Source: Opitutales bacterium (GTDB lineage: Bacteria; Verrucomicrobiota; Verrucomicrobiia; Opitutales; T3Sed10-336). Taken from it: a stretch of DNA of 9,934 nt. The notes below the pieces were generated by a model. The model was given only the letters and a program-made list of their open reading frames with translations, ran no database searches and was not told where the DNA came from. Shown piece by piece: positions 1 to 5,636 of the stretch; position 1 is the stretch's first letter; every line of letters starts with the position of its first letter. A program made the position numbers and the translations under genes. The DNA lies in NCBI GenBank assembly GCA_007132315.1, contig SLOW01000265.1:1-9934 (forward strand), read 5' to 3'.

Positions 1-270
1 AGGATATTCATTGCCGGCGGCTTCGGCTATCACCTCGACCGCAAACACGCCATGGCGGTCGGAATGCTTCCCGACGTCCCGTTTGACCGCCTCCGGGTGA
101 TCGGCAACGCTTCCCTTGGCGGGGCCTCACTGATGCTGCAATCCGAAAACGAATCCGCCATTGAGACGCTCCGCGCCAACGCCCGGGTAATCGAACTCAA
201 CCAGATCGAGTCCTTCGAAGACCACTTCATCGATTGCATGCCCCTGGATCCGCTCGATCAGGACCGCTGA
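1..270 (+). CDS. ASKHA-domain corrinoid activator (RACo/RamA-like), C-terminal part only
   Basis: Partial gene entering from the left edge: frame 1 is open from base 1 to the TGA at 268-270 (89 residues). The start RIFIAGGFGYHLD matches the late AGGFG(Y/S)xLD glycine motif of the DUF4445/ASKHA C-terminal domain, and VIGNASLGGASLML matches the following GNxxLxGA motif. Proteins of this family use ATP to reductively reactivate the cobalt centre of corrinoid proteins in methyl-transfer systems, with electrons from an N-terminal [2Fe-2S] domain, which lies outside this window. The C-terminal IELNQIESFEDHFIDCMPL is the usual end of the family (VELNxxxxFxxxFxxAMxL). The family is recognised from motifs only. 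The exact partner methyltransferase cannot be told because the upstream genes are missing. Confidence 0.8.
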   Translation, partial: RIFIAGGFGYHLDRKHAMAVGMLPDVPFDRLRVIGNASLGGASLMLQSENESAIETLRANARVIELNQIESFEDHFIDCMPLDPLDQDR

Positions 271-399
271 CGGACCACGAGGACGTACCACACCACCCCA
301 ACCTGTCAGCACCAAAAGAAGCGGAATGACAATTAGCTAAATCTTCCGGTAGAAAAACGAGAATACAACCGTCTTGCATAGGGGGTATTATGTCATCTT
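271..399 (+). other. Intergenic spacer, no gene seen
   Basis: Short AT-richer gap between the ASKHA gene and the epimerase fragment. An AGGGGG run at 378-383 is well placed for an ATG at 390, but the epimerase frame starts at the ATG at 400, so either the spacing is long or an indel lies between the two ATGs. No convincing terminator hairpin with a T-run is visible. Confidence 0.4.
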
Positions 400-1209
400 A
401 TGATCGACACCCATGCCCAAACGCGATCCGCACACTTTGGCACCATGCCCGGCGGTCAATCCGTCGAAGCCTGGACTCTAAAGGGCGCGGGTGGCCTCGA
501 GCTCGAAATCCTTACCCTCGGGGGGATCGTCCGCCTGTTGGCCGCTCCCGACCGGAACGGCTCGTTTGCCGATCTGGTCCTGGGGTATCCGGATCTCAAA
601 CCGTACCTGGAAAATCCTGCTTACTTTGGCGCCACGATAGGACGGGTCGCGGGCCGGATCGCCGGGGGAACCTTGAAATTCGGCTCCGAGGTATTCCAGC
701 TTCCGGTCAATAACCCCCCAAATCACCTCCATGGCGGTCCCGGAGCATTGCATACCCGAGTCTGGAAAGCGGAACCTGTCGAGAGGCCCGATGGCGCTCC
801 ATCGCTCAATCTCAGCTATCACAGTCCGGACGGCGAACAGGGATACCCCGGCAATCTTCACATCGCCGTCGTCTACACCGTCACCGCCGCCAATGAGTTC
901 GTCTTTGAGACCTTCGTCGAATCCGACCGGGCCACTCCGGCCAGCATCACCCACCACTCCTACTTCAACATGCGCGGCCAGGGCAACGGCACGATCCTCG
1001 ACCACCGGGCTCAAATCTACAGCTCCCAAATCATTCCCTGCGACAAGGCAATGACCCTTCTCAACCGCCTCGAACCGGTGGAGGGCCGGTCGGCCGACAT
1101 GCGCACACCGGTCCGTCTCGGAACGGTCATTCCCAGCCTGTGGCAAAACCACGGCGACTTGTATTGGATCGTCAATGACAAAACCCTGAGGCAGGCGGCC
1201 CGCATTTAC
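400..1209 (+). pseudogene. Aldose 1-epimerase (mutarotase), C-terminally truncated and fused in frame to the next fragment
   Basis: Residues 1-270 of the 558-codon frame are a galactose mutarotase-like protein, which interconverts alpha and beta anomers of aldoses. Diagnostic pieces are EILTLGGIVRLLAAPDRNG (36-54), YFGATIGRVAGRIAGG (75-90), NNPPNHLHGG (104-113, with the substrate-binding His) and ASITHHSYFN (181-190, holding the second active-site His). Family members run to about 340-380 residues. Here the sequence ends after LRQAARIY (263-270), before the C-terminal segment that carries the catalytic glutamate, so it should be inactive. The start at 400 is chosen because the family begins shortly before the FGTxPxG motif (14-19). 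The downstream continuation is desaturase sequence in the same frame, so automated annotation would call one long chimeric protein. Confidence 0.8.
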
Positions 1210-1629
1210 GTCGCCATCTACGCCGCCGTGATAGCACTCAGCGTCTACACGGGAAGCATTCTCCCGATCCTCCTGGTCGGCGGCTGCAACCTTTTCGGAG
1301 CCTGGCTGATGCCGATCTACGGGGACACGCAGCACGCCGGCCTGGCCAAGAACGTTCTCGACCACCGCCTCAATTGCCGGGCGGTTTACATGAATCCGAT
1401 TCACCGGTTTCTGTATTGGAACATGAATTACCATGTGGAACATCACATGTTTCCGCTTGTTCCGTACCACGCCTTGCCGAAACTGCACGACGCCGTCAAA
1501 GACGACATGCCCGAACCTTACCCAAGTCTCTTCGCCGCCTGGAAAGAGATTATCCCGGCCGTGCTCAAGCAGGTGAAGGATCCGACCTACCACGTGAAAA
1601 GGAAACTTCCGCCGCCGAAAGGACATCCG
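1192..1629 (+). pseudogene. MocD-like membrane fatty acid desaturase/hydroxylase, C-terminal fragment
   Basis: Residues about 265-410 of the chimeric frame. A hydrophobic stretch (VAIYAAVIALSVYTGSILPI, 271-290) is followed by GDTQHAGLA, then MNPIHRFLYWNMNYHVEHHM (331-350) and VPYHALPKLHDAVKDD. The HVEHH box is the third histidine box of membrane di-iron desaturases. The phrasing around it is that of the MocD group from rhizopine catabolism rather than a lipid acyl desaturase. The first two histidine boxes and the N-terminal membrane helices are absent: the family has about 330-350 residues and only about 145 remain. The protein cannot assemble its di-iron site. The junction with the epimerase lies in LRQAARIYVAIYA, where both families look similar. 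Confidence 0.75.
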
Positions 1630-1779
1630 GAGGAGTCCGGCCACCGCTCCGATGCTTCTCCCGACGCCACAGGGTGGCTGGAGATTTGTGCCGGCGCCGA
1701 TCTCGGACCGGAAGACGTCATCCGCTTCGATCACGGAAAAAGAACGTTCGCCTTGTGTCGCGATGCCGAGGAAAGGATC
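1630..1779 (+). pseudogene. MocE-like Rieske [2Fe-2S] ferredoxin, N-terminal fragment
   Basis: Residues about 424-460 of the chimeric frame read TGWLEICAGADLGPEDVIRF then DHGKRTFALCRDAEERI. This is the opening of a MocE-type Rieske ferredoxin (WxxVCxxxDIxxEDVxRFDHxxRTFAIYR). Such proteins carry electrons from a reductase to the MocD-type oxygenase and are about 105 residues long. Both iron-ligand motifs (CxH and CxxH) should follow, but the sequence instead passes into NqrF-like reductase, so the cluster-binding part is missing. The stretch before it (PKGHPEESGHRSDASPDA) may be a natural MocD tail or linker. No stop separates it from the desaturase, so a true MocD-MocE fusion in the ancestor is possible but not shown. 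Confidence 0.6.
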
Positions 1780-2351
1780 GATTTCACCCCGGGCGACTAC
1801 ATCCAGTTGGACATCCCCGCGTACGACCAAATCCGGTTCCGCGACTTCGACATTCCCGAGCCGTACGCCTCCGTTTGGGAACGCCAACATGTCTTCGACC
1901 TGACCGTCGGCAATCCCGAAACGGGACGCCGCAACAACTATTCGATCGCCAGCAACCTTCGCACCGAACGCCAATTGAGGTTCAACGTTCGCATCGCCAC
2001 GCCGCCACCTGGGCAGGATTGTCCCCCGGGATCGGTTCCAGCTACGTCTTCAGCCTCAAACCGGGCGATACCGTGACCGCCATCGGCCTTTTCGGGGATT
2101 TCCACATCAAACCGACCCGCGAGGAGTTGATTTACATTGGCGGCCGCGCCGGCATGGCTCCCCTGCGGGCTCACATTTCCCACCTCTTCGAGAACGAGAA
2201 AACCGCCCGCAAGGTCGGTTATTGGTACGGCACCCGTTCCAAGCAGGGACTTTTCTACACGGACTATTTCGAGAAACTGGCGGCGGAACACCCGAACTTC
2301 CAATTCCATTGCGCGCTCTCGGATCCCCTCGACGAAGACCGGTGGACCGGA
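1774..2351 (+). pseudogene. NqrF-like NADH oxidoreductase (FAD/NAD domain) fragment with a frameshift
   Basis: Begins as FTPGDYIQLDIPAYDQIRFR in the chimeric frame (from residue 462) and includes the FAD-binding motif NNYSIASN (an RxYS-type loop) and NVRIATPPPG. At about 2023-2031 the homology moves to frame 3 and continues as GIGSSYVFSLKPGD, LFGDFHIKP, YIGGRAGMAPLRAHI (the NAD-site GGxAGMAP motif), YWYGTRSKQGLFYTDYF and FHCALSDPLDEDRWTG. Adding one base in the C5G3 run restores a continuous protein. The layout matches NqrF-type reductases: FAD domain, then NAD domain. The N-terminal helix and 2Fe-2S domain and the C-terminal CGPPxM part are missing. In context it would have supplied electrons to the Rieske/desaturase pair. 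Confidence 0.75.
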
Positions 2352-2676
2352 TCGCCGCGCCCGGATTTATGCAGGCGCCGATCGAACACCGCTCGGAGCG
2401 CCCCCGAATGGCTGTCGGGGTCGATTATCTCGCGCACTTCAAGGAAATGTGGCGCCGGGCCATGGCCGGGTTCAAAGCCAACTCGGGACCGGGCGACATT
2501 TTGATTTTCGCCCCCGAGCTGCGCACCTCCACCATCTACTACGCCCGGGTTTCCCCGACGCCACCGGTCGACTCGTCGAAGAAAGCGACCGCTACGCCGA
2601 ATCCATTCTCTACGCAACGATCGCCCACGAAGCCTTCGAAGAATGCGTTTCGAAGAACTGGAGATGGAGGCATTGA
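2342..2676 (+). pseudogene. Sugar-phosphate isomerase/epimerase-like (TIM-barrel) C-terminal fragment with a frameshift
   Basis: Starts within the reductase fragment (the 10-base GGTGGACCGG is shared) as VDRIAAPGFMQAPIEH in another frame, then VDYLAHFKEMWRRAMAGFKA and GPGDILIFAPELRT, typical of the last strands of xylose-isomerase-like TIM barrels of the sugar phosphate isomerase/epimerase type. At about 2549-2553 the homology jumps to frame 1 (FPDATGRLVEESDRYAESIL, then AHEAFEECV), as if one T were missing from the GTTTTCCCC that would encode VFP. The N-terminal two thirds of the barrel are absent. The family call rests on motif memory only. The substrate is unknown, but the neighbouring epimerase fragment suggests sugar catabolism. 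Confidence 0.5.
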
Positions 2677-2935
2677 GAGCCGAGCGTGAAGCGTATTGGG
2701 AAGAAACGCTGCAACAAGCGGCAACCTTGGCGAATATTGATCTGGATAATCTGCCCAGGCGAAATCCGCGAGCGAGAAATGCCTGCTGGCTTCGGTGATG
2801 AAGCAACGTACTTCTGTATCGAATGGTTGGCTGACGATGGGGCAGCCGGCAGCCGCCAGTCAATTTGCCCGACAGTGGAAGTCAGATGAACGTCGAGCGA
2901 AAGAGGTTTACCGGATAATCAAAAAGTTGCGATGA
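2643..2935 (+). pseudogene. RAYT/Y1-type transposase, C-terminal remnant (frameshifted)
   Basis: In frame 3 the sequence reads RFEELEMEALRAEREAYWEE then TLQQAATLANIDLDNLPRR. After an apparent loss of one A at about 2761-2764 it continues in frame 2 as KSASEK, CLLASVMKQRTSVSNGWLT, MGQPAAASQFARQW and VYRIIKKLR, ending at the TGA 2933-2935. This matches the C-terminal helix-turn-helix tail of RAYT-like transposases in which an xxAxxMKxxTSVSNGWL segment precedes a (A/R)MGxPxSxSQ(F/Y) segment. About five residues usually lying between GWL and MG are also missing. The HUH and tyrosine catalytic domain is not present. The join to the isomerase falls in a short direct repeat, TTCGAAGAA at 2636-2644 and again at 2650-2658. 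Confidence 0.6.
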
Positions 2936-2959
2936 CGCCCATGTGCCAAGGCGAATCGG

Positions 2960-3103
2960 CTAACGCGCTATCACCTCAGTGATCTTACCGGATCGACCGA
3001 GACATTCTCGTTGTACCCGTAGAACTTCAAGACCGGTAACTTTCTCACCGTTTGATAGATGATTGTAGAACAGACTCCCTGGCTTTGTGTTCCAATATTG
3101 CAT
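2960..3103 (-). CDS. Possible 47-aa small protein downstream of glpQ
   Basis: ATG at 3103-3101 on the minus strand is preceded by GGAAGG with a 6-base gap, a good ribosome binding site. The frame runs 47 codons to TAG (2962-2960): it begins MQYWNTKPGSLFYNHLSNGE and ends RSGKITEVIAR. It starts 30 bases after the glpQ stop, so it could be co-transcribed with it. I do not recognise the sequence; it has no signal peptide or membrane segment. A short ORF like this may arise by chance or be the relic of a longer gene, so the call rests mainly on the ribosome binding site and the position. Confidence 0.3.
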   Translation of the reverse strand: MQYWNTKPGSLFYNHLSNGEKVTGLEVLRVQRECLGRSGKITEVIAR

Positions 3104-3133
3104 AGAAAACCTTCCGCAATCGTGCCCTTGATG

Positions 3134-4165
3134 TCAGTGCAATTGCCTGGATCGCGCCCGAAGAAATTCAACCACCTGGCCGGGATGGTCGCTAAAGACG
3201 CCATCGGCACCTGCTTCAAAGAGGATTTTTTCCAGCAATTGCTCAAAGTTTTCCGCGTACGCGGGCAAATCATCGGACCGCATTGTATAGGGGTGTACTA
3301 CCATTCCGCGAGCGTGGGATCCACGCACCAAAGCAAAATCATCAACGGCTTCGCCCTCGCGATTGAATATGAGCCAAACCGATGGTCCGATGCCATTGGC
3401 GTATTCCGCAATGGCATCCAGACCTTTATCGCTAACCATTTCGTCAAAGCGGCTCCCCCCTCCAATCAATTGCACCAGTCGTAATTCAGTTCCCAGCTCC
3501 CGCAGGCGCATAAGATTGCAGGCTTCAAAAGATTGAATGTGAACCGGGTCTTCCGGACCGGTAAGTCCAAAACGCGCCAACTCGTCCAGCAAGATGCGCT
3601 CAAAATCAAAACCCTCCTCGCGGTGCCACTGGCCAGATTTGATTTCAGGATAAATCCCTACCGTTCGACCGGTAACCACGTTTAATCCTTGCACGAGTTC
3701 AACAATCTCAGCCAGTGTCGGAATTTGGAAATGTAGGGACGAATGGGCATTACGCCACCTTTCAGGATAGCGGCGTTGTCCATCCGATGCCTCCAAACGT
3801 TCGTGAACCCGTAGTTGCTTGATCTCCGATAAAGTGAAATCGCTGGGGAGAAATTGACCGTCCTCGCGTGCCCGTCCGGGGAATTGCCTGGCCACATCCG
3901 TCGTTGCGTTCAAAGAGCGGTCGTGCAGAGCAATCAGCTCGCTGTCTTTAGTAATCATTAAATCAGCTTCAAGATAGTCCGCCCCTTGGGCGTAGGCAAA
4001 GGCATAGGCCTCAAGAGTATGTTCCGGAAGGTAACCGGAAGCTCCGCGATGTGCAATGACAAGCTTGCCCGCAAGCTCCGGATGTTCATCTGATCCTGAT
4101 CCTATTGCGGGCAAGTGGGATACCACTGCGGTTAAGGCAAAAAAATAAGTAATTGAAGAACGCAT
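3134..4165 (-). CDS. glpQ: Periplasmic glycerophosphodiester phosphodiesterase
   Basis: An intact 343-residue protein closely patterned on GlpQ, which hydrolyses glycerophosphodiesters (deacylated phospholipids) to glycerol 3-phosphate and an alcohol. An N-terminal signal peptide (hydrophobic residues 5-20) has no lipobox cysteine, so a soluble periplasmic enzyme is expected. Active-site features of the GDPD family are present: VIAHRGASGYLPEHTLEAYA (36-55; H39, R40, E48), YLEADLMITKD (64-74; E66, D68), HDRSL (81-85; general acid H81) and IYPEIKS (171-177; E174). The ending DGVFSDHPGQVVEFL matches the family end. AAAGG lies about 7 bases before the start codon. The base composition is less GC-rich than the flanking genes, and unlike its left-hand neighbours the gene is undamaged. 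It stands alone, not with a glpT transporter. Confidence 0.93.
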   Translation of the reverse strand: MRSSITYFFALTAVVSHLPAIGSGSDEHPELAGKLVIAHRGASGYLPEHTLEAYAFAYAQGADYLEADLMITKDSELIALHDRSLNATTDVARQFPGRAREDGQFLPSDFTLSEIKQLRVHERLEASDGQRRYPERWRNAHSSLHFQIPTLAEIVELVQGLNVVTGRTVGIYPEIKSGQWHREEGFDFERILLDELARFGLTGPEDPVHIQSFEACNLMRLRELGTELRLVQLIGGGSRFDEMVSDKGLDAIAEYANGIGPSVWLIFNREGEAVDDFALVRGSHARGMVVHPYTMRSDDLPAYAENFEQLLEKILFEAGADGVFSDHPGQVVEFLRARSRQLH

Positions 4166-4258
4166 AACAGAGACCTTTTTCTAAAATTTATTAAAAGCAT
4201 CTTCATTTAATGATCAAGATCAGACCACCAAGGCCGGACTAAGCGAAGGGGTTCGTTG
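4166..4258 (-). other. AT-rich upstream region of glpQ
   Basis: The AT-rich gap between the transposase element and glpQ holds the glpQ ribosome binding site and presumably its promoter. A TTGATC (4217-4212) lies 17 bases upstream of TTAATA (4194-4189) on the minus strand. The first is a fair -35 match but the second is a poor -10, so this is only suggestive. Confidence 0.25.
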
Positions 4259-4274
4259 GAGAAGCCCTTAAAAT
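4259..4274. repeat. Left 16-bp inverted repeat of the RAYT element
   Basis: GAGAAGCCCTTAAAAT, a perfect inverted partner of 4991-5006. It begins 17 bases beyond the end of the transposase reading frame. Confidence 0.75.
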
Positions 4275-4291
4275 AAAAGTCATCGGTCTTA

Positions 4292-4949
4292 TCATTTCGC
4301 TTTTTCCCGTTCTGCTTTCTTTTTCATCAGCGAACGTTCTATCTTTTCGGTCAGCCTGCGCAACTTGGGGTCAGCTTCGAGCCAACGATCACAGCGCCTT
4401 GCCTGGACGCTCACCGCCGCACCGGAGCCCATTCCCAACACAGAGGCCATTTCCCTTTACCTCATTCCCGCATATTTCGCAAGAAGCCTTCCGGCTATCG
4501 CCCGCAACGGTGAATTGCGTCGACGCTCACGAAACGCCGCCACACTCTCTCCCAGCCCGCGAGCCACCTCTTCCAATACCTTATTTCCTTCCATCAACTT
4601 TGCCTTGAATCGACCGTCAAAGAGATGTCCATGCCGCCGGTGACGCAGGTTAGAATATACCGTGTAAGCCGTGCTCAGCTTCTGCATGAAACGCGAAAGA
4701 TTGCCTTCCGGTGTTTCCAACACCAAGTGGAAATGATTTGCCATCAGGCAAAACAAATACAACCGCACATGACACTCATCGACTCCCTCGCCCAGCCGTT
4801 CCAAAAAGCACCGGTAATCCTTCGCATCCCGGAACAGCCGCGAACGTTCGTCTCGCCAGCTCCCCACCATCCGGCTGGTCACGTGATAGATCGCTCAAGG
4901 AAATGGCAGATGTCGCTTCGCTCGGTACCAACCGAAGTGGACGTGCCAT
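4292..4949 (-). pseudogene. REP-associated tyrosine transposase (RAYT, Y1_Tnp/HUH) pseudogene
   Basis: The protein starts MARPLRL (ATG at 4949), the signature opening of this group. It then shifts frame and resumes at AIYHVTSRMVGSW (from 4894). The HUH pair is intact (LMANHFHLVLETP), followed by the tyrosine helix (FMQKLSTAYTVYSNLRHRRH) and GHLFDGRFKAKLMEGN. Instead of the usual roughly 130-residue middle (YIHLNP... region), the next residues are VLEEVARGLGESVAAFRERR (junction near 4580). After LLAKYAGMR a TAA (4459-4457) replaces the usual Gln codon. Beyond it the same frame continues as REMASVLGMGSGAAVSVQAR to the TGA at 4294-4292. The lesions are therefore a 22-nt surplus near the start, an internal in-frame loss and a nonsense codon. 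RAYTs mobilise REP sequences through single-strand cleavage; this copy cannot be active. Confidence 0.85.
4895..4928 (-). other. Extra sequence in the transposase 5' end
   Basis: Between MARPLRL and AIYHVTSR the family has about four residues (12 nt), but here there are 34 nt. The surplus includes GAGCGAAGCGAC on the minus strand and causes a frameshift. It could be a micro-insertion of a short repeat. I see no second copy in the window. Confidence 0.5.
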
Positions 4950-4990
4950 ATTCGACATCCTCCCAGCTCAATCGATAGAGGTAAAGTTTG

Positions 4991-5006
4991 ATTTTAAGGG
5001 CTTCTC
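4991..5006. repeat. Right 16-bp inverted repeat of the RAYT element
   Basis: ATTTTAAGGGCTTCTC, the exact reverse complement of 4259-4274. It lies about 40 bases upstream of the transposase start. Confidence 0.75.
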
Positions 5007-5091
5007 TGACCCTATAACGTCCGCGGTATTTTCTTGACCTTTCATCGCGATTTCTTGGATGCTGGACACCCTGCGCATCGGTTGGGTCGAA

Positions 5092-5114
5092 GTAACGAAT
5101 AGGTAGTGCGTTAC
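5092..5114 (+). promoter_or_regulatory. Candidate metalloregulator (Zur/Fur-type) operator
   Basis: GTAACG (5092-5097) and CGTTAC (5109-5114) form a perfect 6-bp inverted repeat around an 11-base centre. It lies 34 bases before the first start codon of a zinc-uptake gene set. The 23-bp footprint and AT-containing half-sites are compatible with a Fur-superfamily dimer site. The match to any published Zur consensus is loose, and assignment to Zur rests on the downstream genes. Confidence 0.4.
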
Positions 5115-5148
5115 GACCACAGCCGGAACCATTTCACCACCGGATCGC

Positions 5149-5484
5149 TTGACCGCCCGCTCGACAGCACGCTCGCCTTGGTTCCGCCTTATCGTATTGA
5201 GTGCGGCGGCGGCTTCCGTGCTGTTTCTGACGATCTCGACGGTGCAGCCGAGCCTTCACGATGCGGTCTGCGAGGAAGCGGGCGCAGCGGAGCACGAGTG
5301 CGCGATCACGGCCTTCTCCTCAGTCCAGCCGTTCCCTGCCCAGACACCGGGGCCGGCACCGTTCCCCCCTTCCGCCGGACATGGCCCGGGCTTTCCCCCG
5401 GACATCCGGCTCTCGTCCGTCCCCGAATACCTGGTTTCCCCTGGCCGCGATCCCCCGTTTGCCGATTCCCGCATCCCCGCCTGA
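5149..5484 (+). CDS. Small membrane-anchored protein with HX3C-X7-HXC motif
   Basis: A 111-residue protein starting at TTG (5149); the frame has a TAG at 5104 and no ATG or GTG between them. Residues 12-31 (FRLIVLSAAAASVLFLTIST) form one hydrophobic segment, a signal peptide or anchor, after an Arg-containing N terminus. LHDAVCEEAGAAEHECA follows, giving H37, C41, H49 and C51 in the spacing HX3C-X7-HXC, which could bind a metal such as zinc. The remainder is Pro/Gly-rich and ends VSPGRDPPFADSRIPA. It resembles small hypothetical proteins I associate with verrucomicrobial zinc loci, but I cannot name a family. It lies just after the candidate operator and 152 bases before the outer-membrane protein gene, so a metal-related role is an inference. 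Confidence 0.55.
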   Translation: MTARSTARSPWFRLIVLSAAAASVLFLTISTVQPSLHDAVCEEAGAAEHECAITAFSSVQPFPAQTPGPAPFPPSAGHGPGFPPDIRLSSVPEYLVSPGRDPPFADSRIPA

Positions 5485-5636
5485 AACGTTCCGTTTCGAA
5501 CGGCGCCGGCTTGAACGCGGCGGTGTTTTGGGGGGAACGGGCAACGTTTCGGTCCTTCCTTTCAATGACCCGGAGCGGAGTGCGCTTTCGCACGGCTTCG
5601 CGGCGTTGAAGCTTCGGCAAACATTCCAGTCAGGTC
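5485..5636 (+). other. Spacer before the outer-membrane protein gene, nothing recognised
   Basis: GC-rich gap with no supported gene. No strong Shine-Dalgarno stands before the ATG at 5637 (only CAGG at 5631-5634), and no clear terminator or promoter was found. Confidence 0.4.

Larger units (their letters stand above)
4259..5006 (-). mobile_element. Decayed RAYT-type transposon bounded by 16-bp perfect inverted repeats
   Basis: GAGAAGCCCTTAAAAT at 4259-4274 has its exact reverse complement, ATTTTAAGGGCTTCTC, at 4991-5006, and these are the only two copies I see. Between them lies nothing but one RAYT-like transposase pseudogene with short flanks (17 bases after its stop, about 40 before its start), so the repeats look like the ends of the element or a flanking REP-type pair. 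The similarity continues weakly inward (ATAAAA against ATCAAA). No target-site duplication is evident outside the repeats. Classical IS200/IS605 elements lack terminal inverted repeats, so this boundary structure is unusual for a Y1 transposase gene. Confidence 0.6.

Noticed and set aside
478..1974. 498-codon open frame on the minus strand
   Set aside because: It lies antisense to the recognisable epimerase, desaturase and reductase sequence. Its translation is low-complexity Val/Gly/Asp-rich with no family motif, a typical GC-rich shadow.
400..2076. A genuine multidomain fusion enzyme
   Set aside because: Every piece lacks essential residues: the epimerase lacks its catalytic Glu segment, the desaturase lacks two His boxes, and the Rieske protein lacks its cluster ligands. 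The reductase runs into a frameshift, so a designed fusion is unlikely.
2971..2984. Perfect 5-bp hairpin ATCAC-CTCA-GTGAT as a terminator for glpQ
   Set aside because: The position is approximate; the stem is short and AT-rich and no T-run follows on the minus strand.
2971..3273. 100-codon minus-strand frame overlapping the end of glpQ
   Set aside because: Most of it lies inside glpQ in another frame. The 47-codon frame with a ribosome site explains the downstream part better.
3059..3484. 141-codon plus-strand frame opposite the 3' end of glpQ
   Set aside because: It is antisense to the conserved GlpQ C terminus and shows no motif.
5106..5609. 167-codon plus-strand frame overlapping the small Cys/His protein
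   Set aside because: It has no membrane segment or motif. The overlapping TTG frame has a clean hydrophobic segment and ordered His/Cys residues, which fits a real exported protein better.
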